A DNA stretch of 64,000 nucleotides from Cyathus striatus. Lineage: Eukaryota > Basidiomycota > Agaricomycetes > Agaricales > Nidulariaceae. Within the stretch, counting starts at the first letter, position 1, and each line of letters starts with the position of its first letter. The stretch lies in the NCBI GenBank assembly GCA_025738555.1, contig JAOVFP010000017.1:1426001-1490000 (forward strand). Direction: 5' to 3'. Below, piece after piece: positions 12,133 to 24,700 of the stretch. Made by a program: the position numbers and the translations under genes. The notes under the pieces are model-generated. The model had not been told where the DNA came from. It did not search any database and saw only the letters and a program-made list of their open reading frames with translations.

Positions 12133-12201
12133 CGCGTGACAAACAGGACATCTGTTCCTGTTCATGACCCTGTATGACGCGTCAACACTTGGTTGTATTG
12201 A
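11933..12201. mobile_element. TA-flanked MITE (copy 1) overlapping the methyltransferase 3' end
   Basis: A 269 bp element has TIRs TCAATATGACCAAGTG at the left and CACTTGGTTGTATTGA at the right, two mismatches apart, between TA duplications at 11931-11932 and 12202-12203. A second copy lies inverted at 38617-38880 and a partial one near 39085-39205. This copy keeps its CpGs (CCGCACGCTTCGCTAGCG on the reverse strand), while copy 2 has lost almost all of them. It is a non-autonomous Tc1/mariner-like element. Confidence 0.88.
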
Positions 12202-12203
12202 TA

Positions 12204-12740
12204 CAGTAATGGTCACTCATCCGGCATGACCTGCATTTCTGACATATGTAGCATACAGACACTTTTACCCCCTTAGAATTTCTACTATACTTACTTATAC
12301 TTACTTACATATAGGTTACTGTATTTTATTATTCATTGATTGCCGCCATTAATTGCGAGCTTATTTTTGTCTTCATCCTTGTTTGGAGTGATCTGCGCGT
12401 TATAAATCCCAATAATGGATAACGCCCAGGTACAAACGTACTTATGATAGATTACTGTATTTACATATTCCATGATTATCACCGCAAATGGCGAGTGCAA
12501 TTGTGTCTTTAGGCATAATCCTTGTTTGAGCGATTGAGTTATTTTGACATTGAAACTATATTGCAAGTATAACAAATAAATATTAAAGGCAGGTGTCCAG
12601 AAAAACTCCGGATAATTTCTGCATTCCCGATAGATAATAAGAAAAGGAAGTATTGAACTACATATAGGTAAGCAAGCGCGTATAAAAAGAGTGATTAAAA
12701 CAATTTCATACACGACAGTCTCGTAACCTAGTTATTCACT
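12204..12740. repeat. Diverged direct repeat, no gene
   Basis: Two related segments begin near 12314 (GTTACTGTATTTTATTATTC) and 12450 (ATTACTGTATTTACATATTC). Both continue through a GCGAG motif to a TCCTTGTTTG motif, about 135 bp apart. There is no coding signal apart from the end of CWC22 on the minus strand. Confidence 0.4.
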
Positions 12741-15580
12741 TCATCGACGACGTTCATATCCCCTGTCACGTTCCCCATCGCGATAAATTCCGCCGCGCTC
12801 TCTGGAGTCGTCTCTCCTGCGCATATGTGGGGGAGGGGACCTCCTTCCGTTTCTCACCATGTGAGGTGGTGGAGACCTGGATCGAACATTCTCACGACCA
12901 CCCCCATACCTAGCACGAGGAGGTAATGGGGAACGAGGCCGACCACCACCAGAGCGAAGTGGAGGAGAATCTCGACGGTGGGGAGGGGGCACCCATATCT
13001 ACATCCTTATCTTCCTTCTTGATTAGGGGCGGAGAAATCTCCCTTTTGCGTGAAGGTGGCGAAATAACTCTGCGACGGGGAGGAGAATTATCCCTGCGAC
13101 GGACTGGAGGTAGGGAATCATCTCTACGACGAGGGGAAGGGGAGTCAGCCCTGCAACGAGGTAGAGGAGGTGGAGGAGATCTTGAGTTAGCCCCGCGACG
13201 AGGCGGCGGCGAGGGCGAACGAGACACTACACGACGGTGCGGGGGAGGAGACTCCGAGTCATCCTTACCACGCCTGCAAAGTGGACTTCGCGACGGTGTC
13301 CTGGAGTCATCGCGTCCCCTGCGACCGGGAGGAGTGGAGCTGCGCCGTCTGTGATGACGGTCAATTGATGAAGCGGAGTCTGACTCTGAGTCAGAATCAC
13401 TGTCACTGTTGCTGGAAGTTGTTGTATCTGTTTCATCTGAATCAGATGACGAAGACTCTGCATCCAGCATGGCCCATCGTTGCTCCATGATGAGTCGAGG
13501 TGCATTCTATATTACAACCGATCAGATATTTGGTTGAATACAAAGAAGCGTAAAAATGAAGTCGCACCTTCAGATACTCTCTCATATCCTCCGTAACAAG
13601 GCCCAGCCCAATACTTGCAAAGTAATTGATAGCTAACCTAGTATTCTTCGGAACATCCGTTGGGAACATGCCTTCGCAAGCTCTCTTAACCTCAGGATCC
13701 TTGAACCGTTCCGCGAGCGTTTTAAGACCCATATTCTCTATCATCTCCTGTATAAGGATTTTGATGAAGATACGGCTACTCGAGGTAGTGTCGTCTTCGT
13801 TGACCTTTACGCACTCGAATACTACCCAAGAGATGGCGTCGGTGGCCAACAGGTGGCCAAAGAACCGAGCAATATTATGCAAACGGTTAGTCTCATAACG
13901 ATAGATTGTAGTGTAATAGTTGGTAAAGGCCTCCTCAAAGGCGTCGGTCCAAACGCGGTTAAGCTTGCCGAAACGTTCGCCAATAAGTCCGTAGAATGTG
14001 GAATAAGACCGTTCTTGGGAGCAACACTCAATGACCATGTTCACCATCTCGATCTAATGAATGGTAAGTGAAAGCCCAGGTATGACTGTGGTAGAACTAT
14101 ACGGACCTCTTCACCCTCTTGAAGTGGACTTTCAACAGCTTGTGAACAGCTTCTTCGTAGTTCAAGGCATCCGTAATAGTTAGATAGATAATACGACGCA
14201 AGTTGACCAAGTTTGTCTTCAACGATTTCATTCTCATCCTCACTAGACTCGTCTTCCGAACCATCAGTTTCTTCATCTGAATCTTCTCCAAGGATTTCAG
14301 CCCTGATAGATTTGTATTTTTCCTCGTTTTCCATATACTTGGGATCAAACTTGAAAATATCTGCAAAGACCAATCAGCCGATCGCTTCCCAGGTTACTTC
14401 ACATAAAACACGTACTCAGCCCATCCTGAAGCTGAAGTTCCTCCTCAAGCTGAATCTGATGCGTAATCTGCTCATCTTCTTCCACTAGATCCAACCCTTC
14501 CAGCAAGATCGGGTTGTCCTTGAACTTGTCCTTGTGAACCTGCATCAACACTTCAATCATGTACTGAACACGATGGCTGATATTTTCCCTCGTTTAAAAC
14601 GGCGCGGAAGCGTTTGAATACGTCTGTCGCTTTGGGAGAATTTTCGGTCAGGAAGGCACCGACCTCACGCATGAAGCCGATAGCAATCTCAATTGAGTTA
14701 TCTGCGGGGCGTTCAAGGGGAAGAACGAGGATTTGCAGGGCAATGATTTCGTGTGCTACCGTTTGGTTGACTAGGTGAGCAATGAATGTCGTGGTGGAAT
14801 GACAAACGATCTGACACATCCGTCAATGAAAGTTTGCAACAGAGGAGTACACTCATGTCATACCTTGTCATTTCTTTTGGAAGCACGACGGAATTGACTG
14901 ATTAAGCGAATAAGAAGTTCACCAATTTGAGGCAGTTTCGTATTGATAATGGCAACCAAAGCTGCAAAGACAGGTGTGGACGACAAATTGGACGATTGGG
15001 CTTTCATAACACTCTTGGAGAACAACTCACCTCCGCGGATAAGGTTTTCCTGAAAGATCTCCGGGACCACTTGCTTGATATTTGCAATGTTGACTCGATT
15101 GACAATGCCAGTAATGGACTTGCGCTGTGCGTCCTATGTCATGCGTTGATATTCAGGACTGTTTTTGTCTGAGGATGCAGCCTCCTGCATTGCCCTCAGA
15201 CTGGCGGGGGGGGGATGTAGACGCCTCCGAATCTGGACCCTGCGAGCTTTGCGAATTCAGCTCGTGCATCAGCGTCCTTGTATACCTTGGGCTCTTCTGA
15301 TATTTCGAGCTCCATGGCAGCGACTCGGGCAGCGAGTTGGCGCTCTCGCTCAGCTTTTCGAACTGGATCCACATCCATTAATCTCGGAAGGTCTACCTTC
15401 GCAGGCGGTGAACGGGACCTGCGACGGCTTGAGGGGGGTGCGCCGTCGACTTCCATAGAACGAGAGGGTGACCTGTACAGATTTTGTCAATGACTTATTC
15501 CATTGAGTACTACATAAGAACATGTATCTTTCTTTTTTGAGGGGCATCGGTATTAGGGAGTTCATAACAGCAGCAGACAT
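12741..15580 (-). CDS. CWC22: Pre-mRNA-splicing factor CWC22 (MIF4G + MA3 + SR-rich tail), with frame breaks
   Basis: CWC22 is the spliceosomal protein that positions eIF4A3 during exon-junction-complex loading; it acts in the nucleus. Order on the minus strand: an SR-type N-terminus (SPSRSMEVDGAPPSSRR), the lead-in KNSPEYQRMT, the MIF4G domain (ITGIVNRVNIANIKQVVPEI, TFIAHLVNQTVAHEI), the linker NISHRVQYMIEVLMQVHKDK, the MA3 domain (TNLVNLRRIIYLTIT, STFYGLIGERFGKLN, TSSSRIFIKILIQEM, NTRLAINYFASIGLG), then a Ser/Asp and RSxSPP/RRRDxSPP tail. Small GT-AG introns separate exons. Four one- or two-base frame breaks lie at or beside homopolymers (15206-15214 G9, 14583-14586 T4, about 14211-14218, 12985-12989 G5). 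A TAG at 15134-15136 replaces the expected Trp. The start is uncertain: ATG at 15580 or 15456. A single-copy essential gene would not normally carry these breaks, so sequencing error or a decayed second copy are both possible. Confidence 0.9.
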
Positions 15581-15599
15581 GGTTGGAAAGACGGTGTGG

Positions 15600-17087
15600 A
15601 GGGAGTAAGTGGTATACTGGTATAACCCAGTATTATGCTCACAATTTGACTTACTTCGTTTCTTTTATCTTTTATCCTTACTTGCTCATTTCTAGCTACT
15701 CTAACTTACTATCGTTACATTTCTACTTTATTATTTTACTCTAAAAACGGGCTGCGCAAGCAGTACGTTTGGTGTTCTGCGATTTCGTTCCCTGAAGTGG
15801 ACTTAGAAACGCGGCGCGGCTCACCCAAACATTGGGAAGCCGATGCCAAACAACACGTGACGCGCGTATGCGCTGTCGCGTCTCGCCTACGCTACTACGC
15901 GTTCCGCTTACTGCTTTCCACATTACCTCTCTGCTTTTACCTCTCCTCGTGTTATCTAGGCTCCCGGTGTGTGGCCACAAGGCCTTTATGGACGACGTTC
16001 GGGTTCTCTGGGAATTGTGCGCCCCTCCGAAGGTTCAAGACGCTAGGGCTTAGGGTTACACACCCTCTCAAGACCCCTTTTCTTTATCCTCAAGCCCCTC
16101 GTTTGGTCCACAAGACCGATGCTCACATGCAGCGATACGGTGACCGGGTCTCTACCCTCATCGTGCGATACTCCGATTGGTGGAAGGGCAGGGAGTTAGG
16201 TCGAGGCGTTGGGACAAACATTATCCGTTCGTTTTTATTTCAATTTCTTTTCGATCGTTTTTTTTCTTTTCGCAATTCGTAATCGTCACCCTCGTTTTTT
16301 TTCCGCTACGATACTCTTTTCCTCTCTCTCCCACTTTCGATGTTCCGACTTTCGGTGTCCGACGACCGAGCGCCCCGCCACCGACCATGCGTTGTTGAGC
16401 TCGCAGCCTAGTCCACTGCACCGCTACTTTGGGGAGAGTAGCTGGTCATCTTCTCCAACGTCGTGCGTTCCGTGGTAACGTCAAGAGAGAGCTGCCGTCG
16501 TCGTGCATTGGTTTGAGGAGCATTGGGAGTGGTATGTTTTCGTTGTCTTTCTTTCTCAAACATGGTCACTTTCAATTACATTATCTTTCTCGCTCTACCC
16601 TTCGTTGTTCCGTTAACCTTCGCTTCTACCTCTTATATTTCATATTCCTTCGCGTACCTTACCCTTTTCTGGGCTCTGGCGACGTGAGAGTACGCGTGGC
16701 GCCATCCCGTTGTCATTGCTGCAATAAGTATATATGCTGGGTGTAGAGATATGGAATCTTACCTCCCTTTTTCTGGCTAAACTCTGCGCGCGCGAACTGA
16801 GTCTTTGAGTTACCAAGTCTATAGGAAGCGTCGTAATCAACTTCAAACCAACCAGCTAAGTATTCGTTATCATCTCTATTACTAACTACCTTGGTCTAGG
16901 ATTATTGTAGTTAATTCTTACAGTCAGGTGTGATGCTCGCCAAGCGTCCTCGAGTTATTTCCTCCACAACGGTCGTCGCTGTAGAGGACAGCGAACAAGT
17001 CAATTGCGGCACAGCACAATACCGGACAGACCGGAGCCAACTTGTTTGTGAATGTTTGGCTAGCACCTGATTCCACTGATTCGACCC
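15600..17087. other. No supported gene; pyrimidine-rich in part
   Basis: An open frame of about 160 codons runs from 15797 on the plus strand, but it has no recognisable motif and its second half is a C/T tract. About 16250-16680 is T/C-rich with short open frames. A TIR-like copy of the 21.1 kb repeat begins at 17088. Confidence 0.35.
17078..17087. repeat. Target-site duplication, left
   Basis: GATTCGACCC lies directly before the left TIR at 17088 and again directly after the right TIR at 21104-21113. The 10 bp length fits MULE-like insertion. Confidence 0.75.
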
Positions 17088-17347
17088 AAGGGGGCGCCTT
17101 CCGAGCAATTCGTGAAAGTAGCAGGGGAGGCGTTATGCTCTGTGACACCCCTCGGATATTTCCGCTAGCCGGAAGCTCATTAGTCATGTGACACATTCCG
17201 GTTGCTGATAGCACACAACACGATTGGAATGCGTTCAAGTTTGTAACGTGCATTTCAATCACTCTCTGCACATCGCAACAAAACAACTGTAACACTTAAA
17301 AATTAATTAGACCTATATTACTTCACATATATATATTACAAATATAT

Positions 17348-18167
17348 TTAACTCTTCTGCTTCTTTCCTTTTGGTAGAACCTTCACTGAACTTGATGTTT
17401 GAGATCTTTCCCTTTTCTTTCTGTCCCTTGTTTCAAATTCTGTTTAACAGTTGTAATATCATCACTATTCAGTAACCCATTTTCATTTCTATAAAAAATA
17501 GTCAGTTCATCTGATATACCCATTATGTATACCCATTATGCTCTCTTCATCCTTTGAGATAAACATATTCACCATCATTTGCCCAGGGATTTCTGCATTC
17601 ACATACTTCCCTGGTTGTAAGGGGTCTTCTTTTGAATGATAAATAAGAAGATGATTAACTGTATTGTACTTCCAAATGGTTTCTGGAATGCCAGAGGTAG
17701 ATGGTGGGCATAATATACAATGGATTGGAACATTTGTACATGGATTTACTGAAGGCTTGAAGGTAGAGGCAGCTTTGTACTTTATTTCTGAATGTTGATA
17801 CTGACAAGTGGATACTATGACTAATCCTCCTTTCTTTTTATTGATTAAACTTGTTAGACACTTCCTCTCTTCACCACAGAATCCACATGGCTCAACATCA
17901 ATCTAATATATGTATATGTTTGATATTAATTCCACGTACCCTAGTGAGCAGAACACACCTATTCTCCTTGCATCTGTTGCACACAACAAAATGGATTCCA
18001 GATTCAGCATTAATAGTTGCAGTAATTCTTGTTTGATCCAGGTAAAATGTAAAAGGGTCTAGTGTGCACTTGACCTGAGAATGAGGCATGGTGCAATGAA
18101 TGGAAGAATAGAAACAGTAATTTAATACATGTTCCATCCATTTCATCAGGAAACACAGATTTAGCAA
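17348..18167 (-). pseudogene. Cys-rich zinc-binding-like protein of a repeated Agaricomycete family
   Basis: Coding remnant inside the 17.1-21.1 kb element. Exon 1 holds PFTFYLDQTRITATINAES and FVVCNRCKENRCVLLTR. A 37-38 nt GT-AG intron then joins it to IDVEPCGFCGEERKCLTSL. The rest carries TCQYQHSEIKYKAA, NPCTNVPIHCILCPP, ETIWKYNTVNHLLIYH and EIPGQMMVNMFISKDEES. The paired Cys (CGFCG, CILC) and His residues suggest several zinc sites. The C-terminal stretch is Lys-rich (KGKKQKS) and resembles a nuclear localisation tail; reaching it needs a frame change after the TGA at 17507-17509. I recall similar proteins as abundant hypotheticals in mushroom genomes, but their function is not known to me. 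It may be a transposon accessory protein. Confidence 0.5.
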
Positions 18168-18798
18168 TATTGATAAGTGCCAAGTGCCCTAGCTGATATT
18201 GATCATTGGCTGTTTATGCCGCACCGCATAGTTGATATAGCATTCCATAGAACGTGAGATGGTTCTGTAGCTCGACATATACATAGTGAAATGTTCATAG
18301 TTTCTGTAACCTTGCAGGTATGATACATTGACTTTGTATATCTTCATATTTTGTAGGTGACAATATGTAAAACATTATAGTTAAGCTATAATATCTTATA
18401 GACTATACAAATATTCCATTTTGCTATTCTGAAAAATGGTCCTGAGGCCTCTACAGACTTCAAAATCTATTGACCATCTGTAAGTCCAACTTATTTGAAA
18501 TTTTCAGTATGCGAGGTTAAGCAGGCTTTGGAATCTCGGCACACAGTCACCTATAGCAATCTATTTGGAAAAACCATCAATAGATCCTTACAGGAAGGTA
18601 TCCATTGAAGAACTAAATAAAATTTTGTATGCACCAGCAAATATGGCAAGAAGAGGATGAGTGCCAAGTTGATTCTAAGAGACATCAAATGTCAATATTT
18701 CAATGATCATCAATTCATGCGATTTTGCTGTCACATGACTATGTCAACGATCGAATTTTTGTTTGTTTGTTTACCCATTCCGGTTTGGCCCTTCGGAG

Positions 18799-19480
18799 TA
18801 GGGACTGACACAGATGAGCCTGAACCGGCTATCCGCTATTTTTATCCGAAAATTGCGGATGCGGATCGGTTCCGGATGCCAATCCGCGGATACACCCAGT
18901 ATTTGGATGCATCCAATCGCATCCAATGGCTGTCATCCACTCTTTCTATTTTCTGGTAAATAAATCCATTCACTTAATATTGTACCACATCTATATGTAC
19001 TCTAATATGTATTTAATAGATTCACTTACTTATTTCCTTGTTTGAAGACATATTTGTTAAAATATACTTAAATTAATGTGTTTTGTGAGACTTTGCGAGA
19101 CTTTGATGAAGTCCATGACTGCGTGACATGTCTCGTAGCATGTCACGCTTAATGTCACACACCATGATTAAGGCCATTGGTCACATTTTGTGCCGATAAG
19201 AAGTAAAAAACATATAGTGACATCAATCCATTTTATTTTTATCTTAAACTTCACATATATAATGATTATTATATTACAAACAATTTTATGCTTTTATATT
19301 ACACTAGAAATGTTCTGTAGCTCTAATGTACGAAGGAATAGTTGAAAGCAGCAGTAGTCACAGTGGTTCCGGGCGGATGCATCCGAATTTTGTGGATGGC
19401 ATCCGTCACCCATCCGAATAATGGCCCTATCCGCAGATTGGATCGCGGATGGATCTCGGATCCATCCATGTCAGTCCCTA
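18799..19480. mobile_element. Non-autonomous hAT element nested in the 17.1-21.1 kb transposon
   Basis: A 682 bp element begins TAGGGACTGACA and ends TGTCAGTCCCTA. A perfect 8 bp duplication, CTTCGGAG, flanks it at 18791-18798 and 19481-19488. The subterminal regions are dense in GGAT/ATCC words (GCGGATGCGGATCGG, GGATGCATCCG), as expected for hAT transposase binding sites. There is no coding capacity. Its TIRs differ from those of the 56.7 kb hAT, so it belongs to another family. Confidence 0.88.
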
Positions 19481-19488
19481 CTTCGGAG

Positions 19489-21090
19489 TTTTGACTCATT
19501 CATTTTTCGCAACCACATTCCTTTCTTTCCGCCACCAACTCCCCCTCCCTACTCCCTCACTCACATTTACCTCTTTACTCCTCTGCTCACTATCTGCTCA
19601 TATCACATACTCATCTTTTCAGATAGTATATATACCTGGCATGGGTGTATGTGCTTGAGTGTCACGTAAGTGTTTTATTTTACCTTTTGAAATCCATTGA
19701 CACTATCGTGTTTCTCCAGTGATTCTTCATAGTATCGCTTTTCAAATGTGCCTTAGCGTACTGGAGGATTGCACATGTGGTTGATCCTGCTAGTTCATTT
19801 AATAGGAGGTATGCTGGATGTGTTGGTGCAAGTGCATTGCTTATGTCTGAGAGGCAGAGGTGGTTTATTGAGTTTATCTTACCACAAGACAGTGTAAGTG
19901 CTGTACTTACCCTCAGTTTTCCTTCGCTAATAATTTCAGTAGTATTCTATCTTCGTACTGTTTATCTTTGTCGTCTCGTCTTGGATAGCAAGGTATGTGA
20001 TCCTGCAATCTCTTAGTTAACCTTTCGCTCATTTACTTTCACAGGTTCATATGTGTCTGTCTAGTCATTTCGCGATCCATTTATTTATTGTGAGTGTTTT
20101 ATCTGTAGTGGAACATCGAACTCTGTGGGCTGTGGCCGCTGAGGAAGGGGGATATTATAGCCGTTGTACGTTCCAAGGATGTACATACTTTTTATTGAGT
20201 CATGTACATGAGTAGCATACAAAATATATTTGCTTGATCTGATTTATTATTGCCGAGTGTCGTTATTAACAGAGAACAGCAATGCATCATATGATAGTAA
20301 TAGGTATATGATATGATATAAACTACAATGGCCTATATACACCACATAGTGCGGTACATCAGTGGATGACATATCTATAGGCACAGTTAAGTAGATCCAC
20401 AGAGACGATCAGCTTGGCTATCTCGATCTATGATAGTTTAGTGGGTTGCTATACAAGTCTATCAAACAGGGACTTGTCTAGCCGACTACACGTGCTATAC
20501 AGTCTATGTAATACTACATCACCTTGCCGTTTTTTCCTGATGTTTAGATTCATTCAATGTAGAATTATATTACATATTCAAATGTCACAATTCCATGCCG
20601 CCTCCACATATGCATTTGGATATGTTACTATACTTATTATGTATTTTACAGACAATGTGCTTCCACTTTTTATGTATTTAAGTAGTCTACTATGTACTCT
20701 ACTACTTATCCATTTGCCTCTGGCTTTCTCCCCTTGCATGCTCTGAGGCCAAATGTAACGTCGTCATCGTCGATGTGTCGTTTATTTCAACATTCAAGAA
20801 CCAAAGTTGTCCTTCATTGATTGAATCTAACTCTAACTATATCTACTAGCTATCGAGTGTAACTTAAGTACTATATATGTATAACTACTGAAGTGGTGCA
20901 ATGCGTTGGCAGCGCGCAAGGAGCACATTCAGATACTTTGTAAATCAGAATCAATTGATGCACAATCGACGCGATGGCACCCTGACGCCGTTCACAAGGT
21001 CATGTGATAAACCGGCTATCAATTAGAGGACATATCCGAGACGTGTCACAGTGCGTAACGCCTCCCCTGCTACTTTCGCGAATTGCTCGG
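19489..21090. other. Interior of the 4 kb element, no gene recognised
   Basis: AT-rich sequence with short open frames only. The stretch 19489-20130 has T/C-rich segments ending in CAG or TAG that could be introns, but no flanking protein similarity supports a gene. The right TIR region follows. Confidence 0.35.
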
Positions 21091-21113
21091 AAGGCGGCCC
21101 CCTGATTCGACCC

Positions 21114-21789
21114 TTGTTCGACCCCGTCCTGGACAACGTCGACGAGGACTCGTACTCAGTACTCAGTGCTTTCTCAGCTTGGGCCAAGTCCATGTAAGTA
21201 TGTTCTGAAGTGTGAAATGAATAATTTTCGCAATATCATATCTATCAACTACCTTGTGACTGTGACCGTCTGTAGTGCTCGCCGGGTATGTCTGTCAGCA
21301 TTTGGGGAAACCTAATCACATGAGCTATTTCACCTTGTTTATAAGAACTTGCGACATATTTCTCAGTGCTTATTCAGTCCCGAGGTTGTTAACAGACGAA
21401 GGACTCTTACTATTCACGCTGGACATACGCTTGGTACCATGGAAAAACTGGAGACACAAGCCTTGACGCGTGACGAACCGCCGCTTCCTCTGGATCGAGA
21501 CGAGACCGGTATCGAGACTGGTACCGAACTAGTATATTAGCTGTACAGCACCGAGTTTGTATTGACCTGCCCGCGATACCCCGCTCCTTCATCCAATACT
21601 AAGGCATAGTTTAATTGTGACATAAAAGACCACGCGGTTATGTATTTCTCAGATGAAGGCATCTCGTGTGTTATGACTTGTAATATCTCATGGGCCGGGT
21701 AACGAAACATGTGCACGTGAACAGACTACAGATAGAATCTGGAAATATTACAAGGCTATTCTACATGTTAACATAGAAAGTTAATTATT
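21114..21789. other. Spacer between transposon and HEAT-repeat gene
   Basis: I see no gene or defined repeat. The minus-strand gene beginning at 28.6 kb ends at 21790. Confidence 0.4.
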
Positions 21790-24700
21790 CTAGAAAACCT
21801 TTGAAAGATTTAATTCAGGGGTTGTTGTTGTCCTGAGTGTGTAAGTCATCCTCTCCCATTCTTCCAACTCTTTTTGAGTTACATGGCGCCCAAATAGAGC
21901 ATTCCAAAACCACTCGATAAGCTCATCTTTTGACCTACCAAAATCAGCTACTGTTTGGAAATTTTGGAATCCACTTTCCATTTCTTCACATATGTTACGG
22001 TAATGAAGCCAGAGCGCGCTCATAATTTCGCTCTGCTGAGCTTGCAGATGCCCTAATCGAGGGTTCCCTACTAGTGTATATGCGAAAATGATTGCCACAT
22101 GATCAATAGGTTCCTTGGATAATCTCTCTAAACATGCCCCATGTCACATCGGACATGAATTTACTAGGATATCGAAAACAACTCACTGTCTATAAGAAGT
22201 CTTGAGAAAAGGATTTTATATCCATCATGTGACTTGTTCTCATGCGATGGGGTCAAGGAATATCGGATAATTTGGATTATAATATTTTTTCGCGCTTGAA
22301 AGAATTAAGAGCAATGTTGAAGGGGGGTACAATGGGGGGCTCACTATTGCTGTCTTTTGCCAATAATGATAACAGTTCAGCTGCATGGAACGTAAGGTTA
22401 TCAATCTCCAGAAGTGACATGAACAATGTCTGAAATTTGATGATCTCGGATTGAGGCTGTTCAGGCTCTGAGCATGATATTAGCCAATCATCAGTAAAAT
22501 AATGAGCGATTTAATTTTATAATATACCATGCTGAATGAAAAGATTAAGGAGCTTCAATGCCGAGATACGGTTTTCATCCTCGTCATGTAGAGCGATAGA
22601 GACAATATCAGAAATGCTTGACTTGATGAGATTAGAGAGCTTATTTTCTATTATAAATGAATTCGCAATGAACCAGATAATTAACTTTAATTTAATTTTA
22701 CGTACTGTATTTCTTGTACAAGCACGTGAGTAATTCGAGTTCCGTGGCCCGTGTAAGCGAACGGTATCTCTTTAGCGCAGAAACTGACTTTATTATAGGG
22801 TTTTCGGTGAGCTCGCTTTTGTTGACATATGTTGTGTCTATGTGATCCCGTCAGTTAGCAGTGATATACGATAATCATACAATGACGAAAAAATATCCCG
22901 TACAAGTATGAGCGAACTGTGTAACAAAATCCTTTCCTTTGTCGGTTACAACTATCAAGAATTTGGGTATTTTTGACAAAACAGAATGAAAAATCTCTTT
23001 ATCTGATTTTGCCTAGGATAAGTCAAGATAACGTAGAAATAAAAATATAGCTTACCTCCGGTGCGGGAAATATATTTGAACGTTCTTTCAGCCGATGGCT
23101 GAATTTCGCCAGAGTCAGTCATGTTAATCTTGACTAGTTTCGATAGTGTCTCTTTTATGATGTGATTCTTAAATTCGTCTATTTAAAACAATGATCAGTC
23201 ATGAAGTATGATGTTCGTAATAGTAAGTATATCACGATTTCTTGTATCAGCAACCAATTCAATGGCATCGAGTGCTGCTTCTTGAATGGCAGCCTTTTCA
23301 CTATTTAATCCCTCATTAATGCACCTTGCAATGTCATTCACTACGGAATTTTTGGCTTCATTGGTAGGAGAGAAATATTAGTACACCAGTAAGATATATT
23401 TATAAATTGCTCTAACCATAATTTCGACACTCATAAATGTCTACAAGTGATGCTATGGCGGTCATCCTTACTTCTGGAGAATGGTGCATAACAACTTCTG
23501 CCAGTTTGGGTGTTGTATTTAATTCAACTAAACCATGATATAATAATGTCGTAAGTGAATATGCCACTCCCTTCCTTACATGGGACTCACAATTTTTGGA
23601 GAGAAGGAAGAATAATTTCGCCCAGGCCAGGACGCTCTTGCCGTTTTCGTTGTTTATCAATCTAGAGTTCATGTATTCGATTGAGAGATGGTCTGTGAGG
23701 GATTTATAAACCCTCTTCTCTGTTAAAACCAAAATGCTTTAAGTACACCATAGAGAACTAATGCTATCATACGGTATACGCACCGTCAATAGCCGCCAAG
23801 TAAGCCAAGGAGTTGACTGCGCGAACACCGACAGAATAGTCGTCATCAGTTGCCATCAGTAATATCGGTAATGCGTTCTGGAATAATTCTACCAGATACC
23901 ATTAGTCATGGAGCATGACTACTAAGAAAAATTCTGTTATAAGCTTACTTTTCTCAGCCAACGTAGTAAACAACTTAATCCATTCCTTGCAAATAGCAAA
24001 GCTAGGCTCCAGCTTTATAGGAATATCAGACAGTGCTGACATCACAGCGTTTCGCAGGTTACCTGTCACATGTCGTGAGTTCAGTCGACTATATGTAAGT
24101 ATAAACGTCTTTGCACCATACCATCAACATTAACAGCCAGACGAGCTAAGAGCTGTACTGCTTCCATCCGGGTGCGCTCGGTATAATTAGACTCGCCGCG
24201 GTAGTTTACAATATCTTTAAGCATCACGAAGGGAAAATCAAGATCTCCTAGACGTATAGAGTTGATAAATTATAATGGTTATGTTTGAGGCACTTGCCGT
24301 TTAGGGCTAACACTTCGAATATATTGATCCAAACATGATGAACATCTTCTGGTTGCTTTGAAAATAACTCCATCTTATTCAATAACAAGTTCGTTACAAC
24401 ATCCTTGAGATTATCTACGAAAGGTTAGCGCTAAGTAATTGTTCGCGTTATCAATGCTCACATACCTATTCCAGTTAGAGGCGCTAGAGCTATCATTGCA
24501 GCAGAACGCACTTCTGTATCAGAGCCTGCGATTTGGCCCATAACTAATACAGCATTCTTCATTTCTTCCGGAACTATAATTGCAGTATAAATTCGAAATG
24601 ACATGCGATGACGTAAATAAATCCGTTAGTACTTACAGTACTCGGTTAGGAACCCCAAAACTCGCACACGGATAATCCGATCCTGAGTATTCGTTTCGGA

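Larger units (their letters stand above)
17088..21103. mobile_element. 4.0 kb DNA transposon with ~75 bp TIRs and 10 bp TSD (Mutator-like by TSD length)
   Basis: The left end (AAGGGGGCGCCTTCCGAGCA) and the reverse complement of the right end (AGGGGGCCGCCTTCCGAGCA) match over about 75 bp, including TTCG-GAAAGTAGCAGGGGAG and GCGTTA-GC-CTGTGACAC. GATTCGACCC flanks both sides. The interior holds a decayed Cys-rich gene at 17348-18167 (minus) and a nested hAT-type MITE at 18799-19480. I saw no transposase core. The TSD length suggests a MULE or related group, but the superfamily is not settled. Confidence 0.75.

Noticed and set aside
12926..13354. 142-codon plus-strand frame rich in Arg, Gly and Glu
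   Set aside because: It is the antisense shadow of the RS-repeat tail of CWC22.
15797..16282. 161-codon plus-strand open frame as a gene
   Set aside because: It has no domain, contains a C/T-rich half and gives no exon-intron continuation.
17348..18167. KDZ transposase
   Set aside because: The Cys clusters recall KDZ-associated domains, but no DDE-type core or other KDZ motif is visible in the element.
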